A stretch of DNA of 7,781 nucleotides from Planctomycetales bacterium (GTDB lineage: Bacteria > Planctomycetota > Planctomycetia > Pirellulales > Thermoguttaceae): the NCBI GenBank assembly GCA_007127495.1, contig SKZG01000167.1, positions 1 through 7,781 on the forward strand, read 5' to 3'. The translations under genes were made by a program, and so were the position numbers. This document shows, in pieces, positions 1 through 5,810 of the stretch. Below the pieces are notes generated by a model. It had not been told where the DNA came from. It worked only from the letters and a program-made list of their open reading frames with translations, and made no database searches. Every line of letters starts with the position of its first letter. Within the stretch, counting starts at the first letter, position 1.

Positions 1-11
1 CCTCACCCTAA

Positions 12-32
12 CCCTCTCCCGGAGGGAGAGGG
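12..32. repeat. GC-rich hairpin, possible terminator or REP-like repeat
   Basis: A perfect 9-bp inverted repeat, CCCTCTCCC and GGGAGAGGG, is separated by GGA. It lies about 70 bases beyond the stop codon of the minus-strand secreted-protein gene. It could end that transcript, but there is no T-run on either side. The sequence resembles a low-complexity hairpin repeat I recall from many GC-rich genomes, so a dispersed repeat is equally possible. The rest of positions 35-104 shows nothing recognisable. Confidence 0.5.
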
Positions 33-104
33 GACATGGATTGGAGCCTTTTCGGATAGCCTCTAAGTGGCATGGGGCGCACGCCGTCGGCACCGTTCCG
101 GCTG

Positions 105-995
105 CTAGGGGGTCAGCGTTCGCTGGCTCCGCCGGGTGCGGGGTCGCCCAAACAAGCCGGTGCGAACCTGACCGCCCTCGGTGCCGTAGTCCAGTAGATC
201 AAGTGTGCTGCGGCGAACGACCCGACCCGTTCGATCCACCTCCTTGGACCAATGGCTCACCACTCCGCCGGGAACCATATCCGAGCTGATCGAGAGCGTG
301 TACACGGTTCCCTTCGGATGGCGGTTGACGGAACGCACATGAGCTGTCGGATGGATTTCCGAAAGGACCCTGAAGGGCATGTCCAACGCGACCACTTCCT
401 GAGTGGCCTTTCCGATCTCCTCGGTGCCATTGCGGGTTGTGGTGGTGCTTTCGCGCCGGAGCACGTGCGGCGTGACGTCCTCGGAGAAGTAAACCTTCGA
501 CGTGGTTCGCGTGCTTGAGCCAATCAGTTCCAACTCCTGCACTTTGCACGGAACGGATTGCTCGCCGATGGTAAGCTGTGCGGATGCGATCTTTCCGGGG
601 CGCACCGTTTGGCTTTCGTTCTGGCCCCAATAGCCCTGGTCGAGAGTTTGCGGTTCCCTATCGAAACGCTTCCCGGCGACTTCCACGGTTGTGGCGACTT
701 CGAGCGTGATGCCCTGATCGTCCATCTGCAACAGCGTAGTTCGCGTATCGGTCGTACTGGTGCCGGTAACCAACCCGTTCTGGTCGAGCCGCTCCGTGTA
801 AACCCGGACCAGCTTCCAGGCTCCCGGCTGGAAGTCGCCCCATGGATGATATCGCCGGCACACGTCCAAATCCTGCCCGAACGATTTCGGGCAAAACAGG
901 GTCAACGCGAGGATCGCGATGCCGAGAGCAGGGAGTGGCACTCGCACAGGAAATCTCTTCGTTGGTTGGGAGGGCGACTTTTTCCAGCTTTGCAT
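105..995 (-). CDS. Secreted hypothetical protein, planctomycete type
   Basis: A 296-residue protein of unknown function. The N-terminus reads as a Sec signal peptide: basic residues (KK, KR, VR) at 5-18, a hydrophobic core from about 19 to 35, and a likely cleavage site near SFG-QD at 40/41, so the mature protein should be exported. The mature part is rich in Thr and polar beta-type segments. It contains PWGDFQPGAWKLVRVYTE (51-68), a TTLLQMDDQGITLEV stretch (86-100) and VEVAGKRFD (104-112); cysteines sit at 46 and 150. I associate this WGDFQPGAWK / VEVAGKRFD pattern with uncharacterised planctomycete proteins, but that is recollection, not a search. The C-terminus is basic (RPRTRRSQR). I chose the ATG at 995 because it puts the signal peptide at the N-terminus; an upstream in-frame ATG at 1052 would add 19 residues ahead of it. 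GAGG lies 14 bases before this ATG, too far to be a good ribosome binding site. Confidence 0.8.
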   Translation of the reverse strand: MQSWKKSPSQPTKRFPVRVPLPALGIAILALTLFCPKSFGQDLDVCRRYHPWGDFQPGAWKLVRVYTERLDQNGLVTGTSTTDTRTTLLQMDDQGITLEVATTVEVAGKRFDREPQTLDQGYWGQNESQTVRPGKIASAQLTIGEQSVPCKVQELELIGSSTRTTSKVYFSEDVTPHVLRRESTTTTRNGTEEIGKATQEVVALDMPFRVLSEIHPTAHVRSVNRHPKGTVYTLSISSDMVPGGVVSHWSKEVDRTGRVVRRSTLDLLDYGTEGGQVRTGLFGRPRTRRSQRTLTP

Positions 996-1003
996 GACAG
1001 TGT

Positions 1004-1032
1004 ATTTTACCTCAGTTCGCAACCGGTTGCAA
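1004..1032 (-). promoter_or_regulatory. Candidate sigma-70 promoter overlapping a 12-bp palindrome
   Basis: Read on the minus strand, TTGCAA (1027-1032) and TAAAAT (1004-1009) are separated by exactly 17 bases, matching 4 of 6 and 5 of 6 positions of the -35 and -10 consensus. A perfect palindrome, GCAACCGGTTGC (1019-1030), overlaps the -35 box and the spacer, a usual place for a repressor operator. If this promoter is used, transcription would start within a few bases of the ATG at 995, giving an almost leaderless mRNA. That is unusual and lowers confidence. The boxes are visible; the function is inferred. Confidence 0.35.
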
Positions 1033-1171
1033 ACCACGGCACCCGCCCCCATTTTATTTGGTAACCCTTCCCCGGATTATGCGTCCACCTCAAATGGGCC
1101 ATGCTCGTGTACTTCTTTGGTGGGTATACTCAAGCCGCAGCCAAGCTTATTTCCAGCCCGCTGGTCTTGAA

Positions 1172-1375
1172 GTATACTCGCCGCGGCTTAAAACTGCGCA
1201 TTCCCGTAGGATGGGCTTCGAGCCCGTCCAAGCGAAGACGGACAAGGTAACCGTTCACGGGGTGGCTGTCCCCTTTGCGTGAAGCGGGGAAAACTGCCCG
1301 CGCCGCCCCGTGAACGGTTACCGGACAAGCATGTCCATCCTACAAAAGCGGAAAAACAGCACGCGGCAAGTATAC
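1172..1375 (+). repeat. Folded MITE-like repeat, copy A (interrupted)
   Basis: The element is bounded by terminal inverted repeats that begin GTATAC: GTATACTCGCCGCG on the left, and the reverse complement of GTATACTTGCCGCG on the right, one mismatch in 14. Without the nested insertion it is about 121 bases and aligns almost end to end with the inverted copy B at 2949-3067. Internal arms include GTAGGATGG/CCATCCTAC, GGGCT-TCG-AGCCC and, after removal of the insertion, GGACA-AGCA-TGTCC, so the unit would fold into a branched stem. No transposase is encoded. I see no clear target duplication of its own, but GTATAC at both ends is palindromic. It is probably a dispersed non-autonomous element. 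Confidence 0.8.
1246..1322. mobile_element. 77-bp palindromic MITE nested in repeat copy A
   Basis: The ends are inverted repeats starting GGTAACCGTTCACGGGG: 17 bp perfect, and 21 bp with one mismatch (1246-1266 and 1302-1322). Immediately outside are direct copies of GGACAA at 1240-1245 and 1323-1328, a 6-bp target duplication (7 bp if the shared G is counted as target). Copy B provides the empty site: it reads GACGGACAAGAATGTCC where copy A has GACGGACAA, the insertion, then GGACAAGCATGTCC. Removing the element and one GGACAA restores the repeat. It has no coding capacity and must be moved by a transposase in trans. The family is not one I can name. Confidence 0.85.
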
Positions 1376-1510
1376 GTCGGCCATAACGACCGAAGCCCCA
1401 CCAGAGGGCCAGAGTGTTTGGCTCACCCTACCTGTCATGGCTAATCCGGGGGGACCCGGCCCGCGGAAATTATGAACATTCTCAGGTACACTGCTGGCAG
1501 CATTTCCCCA

Positions 1511-1834
1511 TTAAGGTGGGTCGATCGGAGGCGATGGACCGCGAATGGATTCCGGGACCTCCGGAGTTTCCATCTCAATCACTAGCGGGAGCAAAAAGTC
1601 GTCCGGCCACCCGTATCGGTCGTTGGGGGCGAACCGGGCCGGGACGTCGGCGAGTGGTTCCGGTTCCGCCGCGTCCTCTTCAGGCCGGCCCTGCGCCGGA
1701 GCCTCTGCCGGCGACGCCGTCTGCTCCCGTTCGGCCGTGCGACGCGAGTGGGGAGTGGGCGGGGCCTCCCGGCATCCGCAACCCAACGCAAAGGCAATGA
1801 ACATCAGTGGCGCAAATCGCTTCATAACGTGCAT
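1511..1834 (-). CDS. Small putative lipoprotein
   Basis: A 107-residue protein of unknown function. It opens MHVMKRF, followed by a hydrophobic segment (APLMFIAFAL) and a lipobox-like ALGC, so the Cys after Gly would be the lipidated residue and the protein would be anchored to a membrane. The mature part is rich in Ala, Pro and Glu (residues about 30-75, probably unstructured) and ends in a more ordered-looking DRYGWPDDFLLPLVIEME followed by a Pro-rich tail. I chose the ATG at 1834 because GAGG stands 6 bases upstream; the ATG at 1825 (MKRF) has no such site and is the alternative. It lies 75 bases downstream of the UroD-like gene on the same strand and could be cotranscribed, though a hairpin lies between. 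Confidence is moderate because the protein is short and of low complexity. Confidence 0.55.
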   Translation of the reverse strand: MHVMKRFAPLMFIAFALGCGCREAPPTPHSRRTAEREQTASPAEAPAQGRPEEDAAEPEPLADVPARFAPNDRYGWPDDFLLPLVIEMETPEVPESIRGPSPPIDPP

Positions 1835-1886
1835 TATGCGCCTCGATCGTAACCTTGCCAACTGCTGTCACTGCCTGCATCGTAGC

Positions 1887-1904
1887 CGAAGTCGTGAGAC
1901 TTCG
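1887..1904 (-). terminator. Hairpin just after the UroD-like gene
   Basis: CGAAGTC and GACTTCG form a perfect 7-bp stem with a GTGA loop, beginning 5 bases beyond the UroD-like stop codon when read on the minus strand. No T-run follows, so it is either a weak or factor-assisted terminator, an mRNA 3' stabiliser, or a dispersed REP-like palindrome that happens to sit there. It separates the UroD-like gene from the downstream lipoprotein gene. Confidence 0.45.
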
Positions 1905-1909
1905 CGACC

Positions 1910-2929
1910 TTACCGGCTTTGCCGCGCGAACGAACCCATCGCCCGAACATTGGCCTCCGGTGTGTCGCGAGGCACTTCACAACCGGCGGCCACGATATAC
2001 TGCAAACCGGCCTGTCGGCGGCATTCGCTGAGTGCTTGCATCACCGATTCAGGCGTACCGGCTCGAAGCACCTGCACCGGGTCGATGTTGCCTGCCAGGA
2101 TTTGCTCCGGGCCCATCGCCTCGCGGCATTTCGCGAGCGGCACCATGGAATCGATGTCGACCATTTCGCAGCCGAGGGTCCCGATGTGCTCGACGATCCG
2201 GCCGATGTTGCCGCAAATGTGCAGCCGCACGCGGGCGCCCATTGCGTGCAAGGCCTCGACCATGCGCCGCTCGTAGGGGAGCACGAATTCCTGATAGATT
2301 TGCGGCCCGACGAGCGAGGCGGCGGCATCGCCCACGCCGATCAACTCAGCCCCCGCCGCCACCTGTGCCTGGGCGAATTGCAGGGCCAGGTCGAGGCAGA
2401 ACTCGAACAGATCGCGTACGAAGGGCGGGTCGTCGAAGAAGTCCGTCATCAGTCGATTGATGCCGCGCAGGTCGGCCGCCTCGGCGCACGGGCCCTCGAC
2501 CCATCCCTCAATGAGCTTTTCGCCGCCCACCCGCTCACGGAAAAGCGCTGCCGCTCGCACCCGGTCGTGCATGCGGCCGCCGCCGAGTGGGTCGGGCACT
2601 CGGAGCCCGGTGAGCTTCGTCTTCTCGGCCAACAGCGAATGCACTTCATCGGCGGTGGGTGGCTGGTCGGGAAAAAACTGCACCCGTGCACCGCAATCGG
2701 CCGCCTCGCGCGCGGGGTCGGATATGCAAGAAACGTGATCGAAATCGAAGCGCTCCGCCGTGACCAGTTGTGCCTCGACCAGCGTGCGGTAATCGGACGC
2801 ATACTGTCCGTACGGCACACCTATCTGATCGGCGGCGAACATCATGGTGATGGGCATCCAAGGCAGGCGATCGACCTCGACGCCGTTGAACATATCGAGA
2901 ATGCGTTGGCTTCCGCTTGACGGTGGCAT
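1910..2929 (-). CDS. Uroporphyrinogen decarboxylase-family protein (MtaA/MtbA-like)
   Basis: A 339-residue TIM-barrel protein of the UroD superfamily, likely cytoplasmic. The N-terminal part carries DRLPWMPITMMFAAD (20-34) and YRTLVEAQLVTAERFDFD (47-64). The later part carries LHICGN (236-241) and AAGCEVPRDTPEANVRAM (314-331). In the corrinoid methyltransferase branch (MtaA/MtbA/CmuA), a His and Cys in HxCG and a later Cys bind zinc that activates a thiol methyl acceptor; here these would be His237, Cys239 and Cys317. True HemE carries an Arg-Gln-Ala-Gly motif near the N-terminus, which I do not see, so haem synthesis is unlikely. A methyl-transfer role is an inference; no corrinoid protein or partner methyltransferase is nearby. 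I chose the ATG at 2929, preceded by GAGG at 6-base spacing; the open frame continues upstream only because the repeat copy B happens to be open. GTG at 2941 is a weaker alternative. Confidence 0.85.
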   Translation of the reverse strand: MPPSSGSQRILDMFNGVEVDRLPWMPITMMFAADQIGVPYGQYASDYRTLVEAQLVTAERFDFDHVSCISDPAREAADCGARVQFFPDQPPTADEVHSLLAEKTKLTGLRVPDPLGGGRMHDRVRAAALFRERVGGEKLIEGWVEGPCAEAADLRGINRLMTDFFDDPPFVRDLFEFCLDLALQFAQAQVAAGAELIGVGDAAASLVGPQIYQEFVLPYERRMVEALHAMGARVRLHICGNIGRIVEHIGTLGCEMVDIDSMVPLAKCREAMGPEQILAGNIDPVQVLRAGTPESVMQALSECRRQAGLQYIVAAGCEVPRDTPEANVRAMGSFARQSR

Positions 2930-2948
2930 GACGTCCCTCACGGTGTAA

Positions 2949-3067
2949 CGATACTTGCCGCGTGCCGTTTTTGCGCTTTTGTAGGATGGACATTCTTGTC
3001 CGTCTTCGCTTGGACGGGCTAAAGCCCATCCTACGGAAAGCGCAGTTTTAAGCCGCGGCGAGTATGC
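2949..3067 (-). repeat. Folded MITE-like repeat, copy B (intact)
   Basis: A 119-base unit that is the inverted, uninterrupted copy of the repeat at 1172-1375. Its outer ends are ATACTTGCCGCG and CGCGGCGAGTAT, an imperfect inverted repeat. Inside are GTAGGATGG (2981-2989) paired with CCATCCTAC (3026-3034), GGACA-TTCT-TGTCC (2988-3001), CCGTC/GACGG (3000-3004 and 3013-3017) and GGGCT-AA-AGCCC (3016-3027), which together give a branched fold. Copies A and B differ mainly in loops (TCG versus TT, AGCA versus AGAA). Copy B ends 19 bases before the UroD-like start codon, so if transcription begins upstream of it, it forms a structured leader in that mRNA. Confidence 0.8.
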
Positions 3068-3209
3068 ATTGTCGCGGCCTGCACCTGCAAAGGGAAGGCC
3101 CGCCGTTTCTCGCCGTTGGTTGTCGGGGGGGCTCTTATGTCCCCACGTGTGGAGCAGACAGAATTCTCTTGCTGGGGGTTCTCGGGCCGTCAATTTGTCG
3201 ATACACTGA

Positions 3210-3251
3210 GTCTTTTACGCTCTGCGAAGTGTCCTTTACGCTCTGGGAAGT
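3210..3251. repeat. Two tandem 21-bp repeats upstream of the NRDE gene
   Basis: GTCYTTTACGCTCTGSGAAGT occurs twice head to tail (3210-3230 and 3231-3251) with 19 of 21 bases identical. The period equals two helical turns, placing both copies on the same DNA face. The pair ends 30 bases before the NRDE start codon, in the spacer between the divergent UroD-like and NRDE genes. This position suits a direct-repeat regulator site, but a simple tandem duplication is also possible. Elsewhere in this 214-base spacer (3068-3281) I find no convincing -10/-35 pair. Confidence 0.55.
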
Positions 3252-3281
3252 CATTGCTTTGTTCACGGAGTCCACTGAACC

Positions 3282-4289
3282 ATGTGTATTATGGCCATCC
3301 TGTATCAGACGGCTCGCGACGCCCCCATTTTGCTGGCGGCGAACCGTGAGGAGCGGTTCGCAAGGCCCTCGCTACCGCCCAAGATTCAGTCGGGCTCGCC
3401 GCGCGTGATTTGCGGCGTTGACCGCGAAGCGGGCGGAACGTGGTTGGGCGTCAATCAATACGGCACGGTGGCCACGGTCATGAACCGGCGGAAAACCCTG
3501 GTTCCGGCCGAGCCGCGATCCCGCGGGCTCTTGTGCCGCGAGCTGCTCAATTTTCGCCGCGCCGAAGATGCCGCTCAGTACGCGGCCGATCAGCTTGCAA
3601 CGGGCTCGTACTCTGGGGCGAATTACGTGTGTCTCGACGCGGAATATGCAGCCGTCGTCTACGGCGGTGACCGGATTGAGGTGGTGCAACTGCAGCCCGG
3701 GCTGCACACACTTAGCAGCACCGGCGAGCTGAACGACCCGAACGATCCACGGCAAGGTTTCGTGCGGCGGTCCTTGACGCTCCATCGGCTCGATTCGTCG
3801 GTCTTGTTTCTTGCGGTGGCAAGCCGGACGTTTTCCCGCCAGCACGAGATTTCGGGCGGGCGAGGGATGGTGCTGACCGGTACCGAATACGGGACGGTTT
3901 CATCGAGCCTCCTCTCGTTGCCGAAGCGACTCCAGCAGGCCATTTTGCAACATGCCCCGGGGCCTCCTTCGGAGATCCCTTACGAGGATCTTTCCGCTCT
4001 TTTGCGGCAGGTGCTTTCGACAGAGCGTAGCCGGCAGCGGGCAAAGGCGCAACGCAAGGAGGCCGCGCAGAAAAAGGCGGAAGAGGAACTCGTCGATCAG
4101 GACGACGTCGATGAGGTCGAGAGCGATTCGGCGAGCCCGCCGGACGACGCAGCCGAAGAGGCCTCGAAGGCAACTGCGAAGGCAGCGCCGAAGAAAAAGA
4201 AGAAAACGCCGAGAGCCGCGACCAAAACCGCCCACAAACCTGCCGATGAGGTCCGGAAAAAGCCGTCGAAGATTCGCAAGAAGAAATAA
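3282..4289 (+). CDS. NRDE/TANGO2-family protein with lysine-rich C-terminal tail
   Basis: A 335-residue protein. Residues 1 to about 212 match the TANGO2 (NRDE) family: it starts Met-Cys as the family does, then has LLAANREERFARPS (17-30; NREE in place of the NRDE signature), GGTWLGVNQYGTVATVMN (51-68) and a closing TGTEYGTVSSSLLSL (199-213). TANGO2-like proteins are linked to haem trafficking and lipid homeostasis in eukaryotes; the biochemical activity is unsettled and the bacterial role is unknown. About 90 residues follow that the family does not need: a K/R/E/A-rich, helix-forming stretch (about 245-270), an acidic patch (270-295) and a Lys/Ala/Pro tail (about 297-335) with KKKKK at 304-308, reminiscent of histone H1. 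No signal peptide or membrane segment is seen. GGAG lies 11 bases before the ATG. The gene is divergent from the UroD-like gene and convergent with the aminotransferase. Confidence 0.85.
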   Translation: MCIMAILYQTARDAPILLAANREERFARPSLPPKIQSGSPRVICGVDREAGGTWLGVNQYGTVATVMNRRKTLVPAEPRSRGLLCRELLNFRRAEDAAQYAADQLATGSYSGANYVCLDAEYAAVVYGGDRIEVVQLQPGLHTLSSTGELNDPNDPRQGFVRRSLTLHRLDSSVLFLAVASRTFSRQHEISGGRGMVLTGTEYGTVSSSLLSLPKRLQQAILQHAPGPPSEIPYEDLSALLRQVLSTERSRQRAKAQRKEAAQKKAEEELVDQDDVDEVESDSASPPDDAAEEASKATAKAAPKKKKKTPRAATKTAHKPADEVRKKPSKIRKKK

Positions 4290-4319
4290 GCGTTCACGGG
4301 CGACGGTCCCCGTGAACGC
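4290..4319. terminator. Hairpin between convergent genes, probable bidirectional terminator
   Basis: GCGTTCACGGG (4290-4300) and CCCGTGAACGC (4309-4319) form a perfect 11-bp stem with an 8-base loop. It starts at the base after the NRDE stop codon and lies 51 bases beyond the aminotransferase stop on the other strand, so it can serve both transcripts. No T-run follows on either strand. The arm sequence CGTTCACGGG is shared with the ends of the nested MITE at 1246-1322, which suggests the hairpin may be a short member of that repeat family put to use as a terminator. Confidence 0.7.
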
Positions 4320-4370
4320 CTATCCTGCCGAAAAACGGACTGGCCGACTTCGCAGGTGCGAGGCGGCGAA

Positions 4371-5567
4371 CTACTGGACGAATGCGGCGATTTGGTCGAA
4401 TGCCGCTTCCAGGTCGGCCATGCTCGTGGCAAACGAGATGCGGGAGTACCCTTCGCTTCCAAAGGCCGAGCCCATGACCGTGGCCACGCCGCGCTGGGCC
4501 AGCAATTCCAGGCACCACTGCGAGGAATCGTCGACGCGAACGCCCCCGTATTCCCGCCCCAGGTGCTCCCGGATGTTGATGAACGCGTAGAACGCGCCGG
4601 CCATTTCGGCACAGCTCAGCCCGGGAATCCCGGCAATGCGTTCGACCACGTACTGGCGCCGCTTGGTGAATTGCGCCAACATTTCATCGACACACTCCTG
4701 GGGGCCGCGAATGGCCGCAATGGCCGCGTACTGGCTGATGCTGCACGGGTTCGAGGTTTGCTGGCTTTGCAGGCTGCCCATGGCGGCGGCCACGTGGGCG
4801 GGAGCCAGGGTCCAGCCGATCCGCCAGCCGGTCATCGCATAGGTCTTGCTGACCCCGTTGACCAGGATGGTGCGCTCCGGCAAACCCGGCCGTACCGTGG
4901 CAAAACTGGCAAACCGGTGCCCCGGATACACCAGCCGCTCGTAAATCTCGTCGGCCACCACAAGCAGATCGCGCTCTATGGCCACGTCGGCCAACTCGCC
5001 CAATTGCTCGGGCGTGTACATCGAGCCGGTGGGGTTCGACGGGCTGCACAGCAGAAGTATTTTGGTCCGATCGGTGACGGCGCTGCGGAATTGCTGCGGG
5101 GTAAGCCGGAAATCGTCCTCCTGGCGGGTCTGGATAATGACCGGCACGGCGCCGGTCAGTTTGACGAGTTCGGCGTAGCTGACCCAGTAGGGGGCGGGAA
5201 TAATGACTTCGTCGCCGGGGTTCAGAAGCACGGTGAAGGCGTTGTGCAGCGCGTGCTTGGCGCCGTTGGCCACGGTAACTTGGTTTGGCTTGTAGTCCAA
5301 TCCATGCCGCGCGGCGTACTGCTCGACCACCGCCTGCTTCAGTTCCGGAATCCCGCTGGCCACCGTATAGTGGGTATGCCCGGCGTTCATGGCGTCGATG
5401 GCCGCCTGGCAGATATGCTCGGGGGTGTTGAAGTCGGGCTCACCGAGGCTCAGGTCGAACACGGTGCGGCCAGCGGCTTTCAGTTCCTTGGCCTTGGCAG
5501 CCATGGCCATGGTGGCCGAGGGTTCCAAGGCTTGAATGATGCGGGAAATCGTTGCTGGGCTGGGCAT
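4371..5567 (-). CDS. Class I aspartate aminotransferase (PLP fold type I)
   Basis: A 398-residue cytoplasmic enzyme, the usual length for the family, expected to transfer the amino group between aspartate and 2-oxoglutarate with pyridoxal phosphate. Landmarks are LSLGEPDFNTPEH (39-51), YTVASGIPELKQAV (67-80), NGAKHALHN (101-109), PYWVSY (126-131), SPSNPTG (175-181) with Asn178, ADEIYE (205-210) with Asp206 for the PLP pyridine nitrogen, SKTYAMTGWRIG (240-251) with Lys241 as the Schiff-base lysine, and SRISFATS (375-382) with Arg376 for the substrate alpha-carboxylate. Lys104 in KHALHN aligns by eye with the Lys of Thermus-type AspAT (KQALFN) that selects the side-chain carboxylate, so aspartate (possibly also prephenate) is favoured over other amino acids. 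I chose the ATG at 5567 because AGGAG precedes it by 7 bases; an in-frame ATG at 5588 would add MWYRRTK. All key residues are present. Confidence 0.93.
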   Translation of the reverse strand: MPSPATISRIIQALEPSATMAMAAKAKELKAAGRTVFDLSLGEPDFNTPEHICQAAIDAMNAGHTHYTVASGIPELKQAVVEQYAARHGLDYKPNQVTVANGAKHALHNAFTVLLNPGDEVIIPAPYWVSYAELVKLTGAVPVIIQTRQEDDFRLTPQQFRSAVTDRTKILLLCSPSNPTGSMYTPEQLGELADVAIERDLLVVADEIYERLVYPGHRFASFATVRPGLPERTILVNGVSKTYAMTGWRIGWTLAPAHVAAAMGSLQSQQTSNPCSISQYAAIAAIRGPQECVDEMLAQFTKRRQYVVERIAGIPGLSCAEMAGAFYAFINIREHLGREYGGVRVDDSSQWCLELLAQRGVATVMGSAFGSEGYSRISFATSMADLEAAFDQIAAFVQ

Positions 5568-5574
5568 TTTGGTT

Positions 5575-5579
5575 CTCCT
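5575..5579 (-). promoter_or_regulatory. Shine-Dalgarno site that sets the aminotransferase start
   Basis: On the minus strand this reads AGGAG, 7 bases before the ATG at 5567. It is the clearest ribosome binding site in the window and lies between the two possible start codons (5588 and 5567), which decides in favour of the downstream one. Confidence 0.8.
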
Positions 5580-5639
5580 GTACCACAAAATGGGGGCGTC
5601 TGCCTCGGAAAGGTCCGGCGACGGCTCCGGAGGTACCGA

Positions 5640-5668
5640 TTGACATGAGCTATCGGCCCCTCCATAAT
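5640..5668 (+). promoter_or_regulatory. Near-consensus sigma-70 promoter for inositol-3-phosphate synthase
   Basis: TTGACA (5640-5645, a perfect -35 box) is followed after exactly 17 bases by CATAAT (5663-5668, 5 of 6 matches to the -10 box). Transcription would start near 5675 and leave a leader of about 135 bases before the ATG at 5811. The leader holds a small hairpin, CGGAGC-GCTT-GCTCCG (5691-5706). The promoter sits in the spacer between the divergent aminotransferase and synthase genes; I find no comparably good promoter for the aminotransferase. Confidence 0.7.
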
Positions 5669-5810
5669 GTATGCTTCATGGAGCGCGGCGCGGAGCGCTT
5701 GCTCCGAAGGATGCGCGGGCGGCCTCTGGAAACGGCTCCAAGTAGCATAGGAAAATGTCGCCCGCGTGCAACCCGCCCCGAAGAATTTTTGGAGTCACGT
5801 TTTTTCAAGT

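Larger units (their letters stand above)
996..1510. other. Gene-poor stretch of 515 bases
   Basis: I see no credible gene here. Its contents are the candidate promoter and palindrome close to the secreted-protein gene, the folded repeat copy A with its nested insertion, and flanking sequence (1033-1171 and 1376-1510) in which I recognise nothing. Short open frames that cross it on the plus strand run through the repeat and have no start context or protein-like composition. Confidence 0.6.

Noticed and set aside
1124..1140. A third end of the folded repeat (GTATACTC then AAGCCGCAG), 48 bases left of copy A
   Set aside because: Only eight bases match without a gap and nothing else of the element follows; too short to separate from chance.
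1545..2276. Plus-strand open frame over the lipoprotein gene and the end of the UroD-like gene
   Set aside because: It overlaps two minus-strand genes and is rich in Ser/Arg/Ala without domains; the minus-strand frame has a signal sequence, lipobox and ribosome binding site.
1919..2920. Long plus-strand open frame opposite the UroD-like gene
   Set aside because: It is the complement of a gene with clear family motifs (HICGN, AAGCEVP) and has no recognisable protein features of its own; GC-rich coding sequence often leaves the opposite strand open.
1910..2929. HemE (uroporphyrinogen decarboxylase of haem synthesis)
   Set aside because: The N-terminal Arg-Gln-Ala-Gly signature is missing and the His/Cys/Cys zinc-site pattern fits the methyltransferase branch instead.
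2930..3193. An N-terminal extension of the UroD-like protein by 88 residues
   Set aside because: The extension is a translation of the folded repeat copy B and its flank, has no family counterpart, and the ATG at 2929 has a GAGG at proper spacing.
3210..3251. CRISPR-like array
   Set aside because: There are only two directly adjoining copies with no spacer between them and no cas gene in the window.
4356..5648. Long plus-strand open frame (430 codons) opposite the aminotransferase
   Set aside because: The minus-strand frame has every class I aminotransferase motif; the plus-strand translation is a composition shadow without family resemblance.
5766..5810. GTG at 5766 as the start of inositol-3-phosphate synthase
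   Set aside because: It would put 15 unremarkable residues before a NAD motif that normally starts a few residues from the N-terminus; kept only as an alternative.
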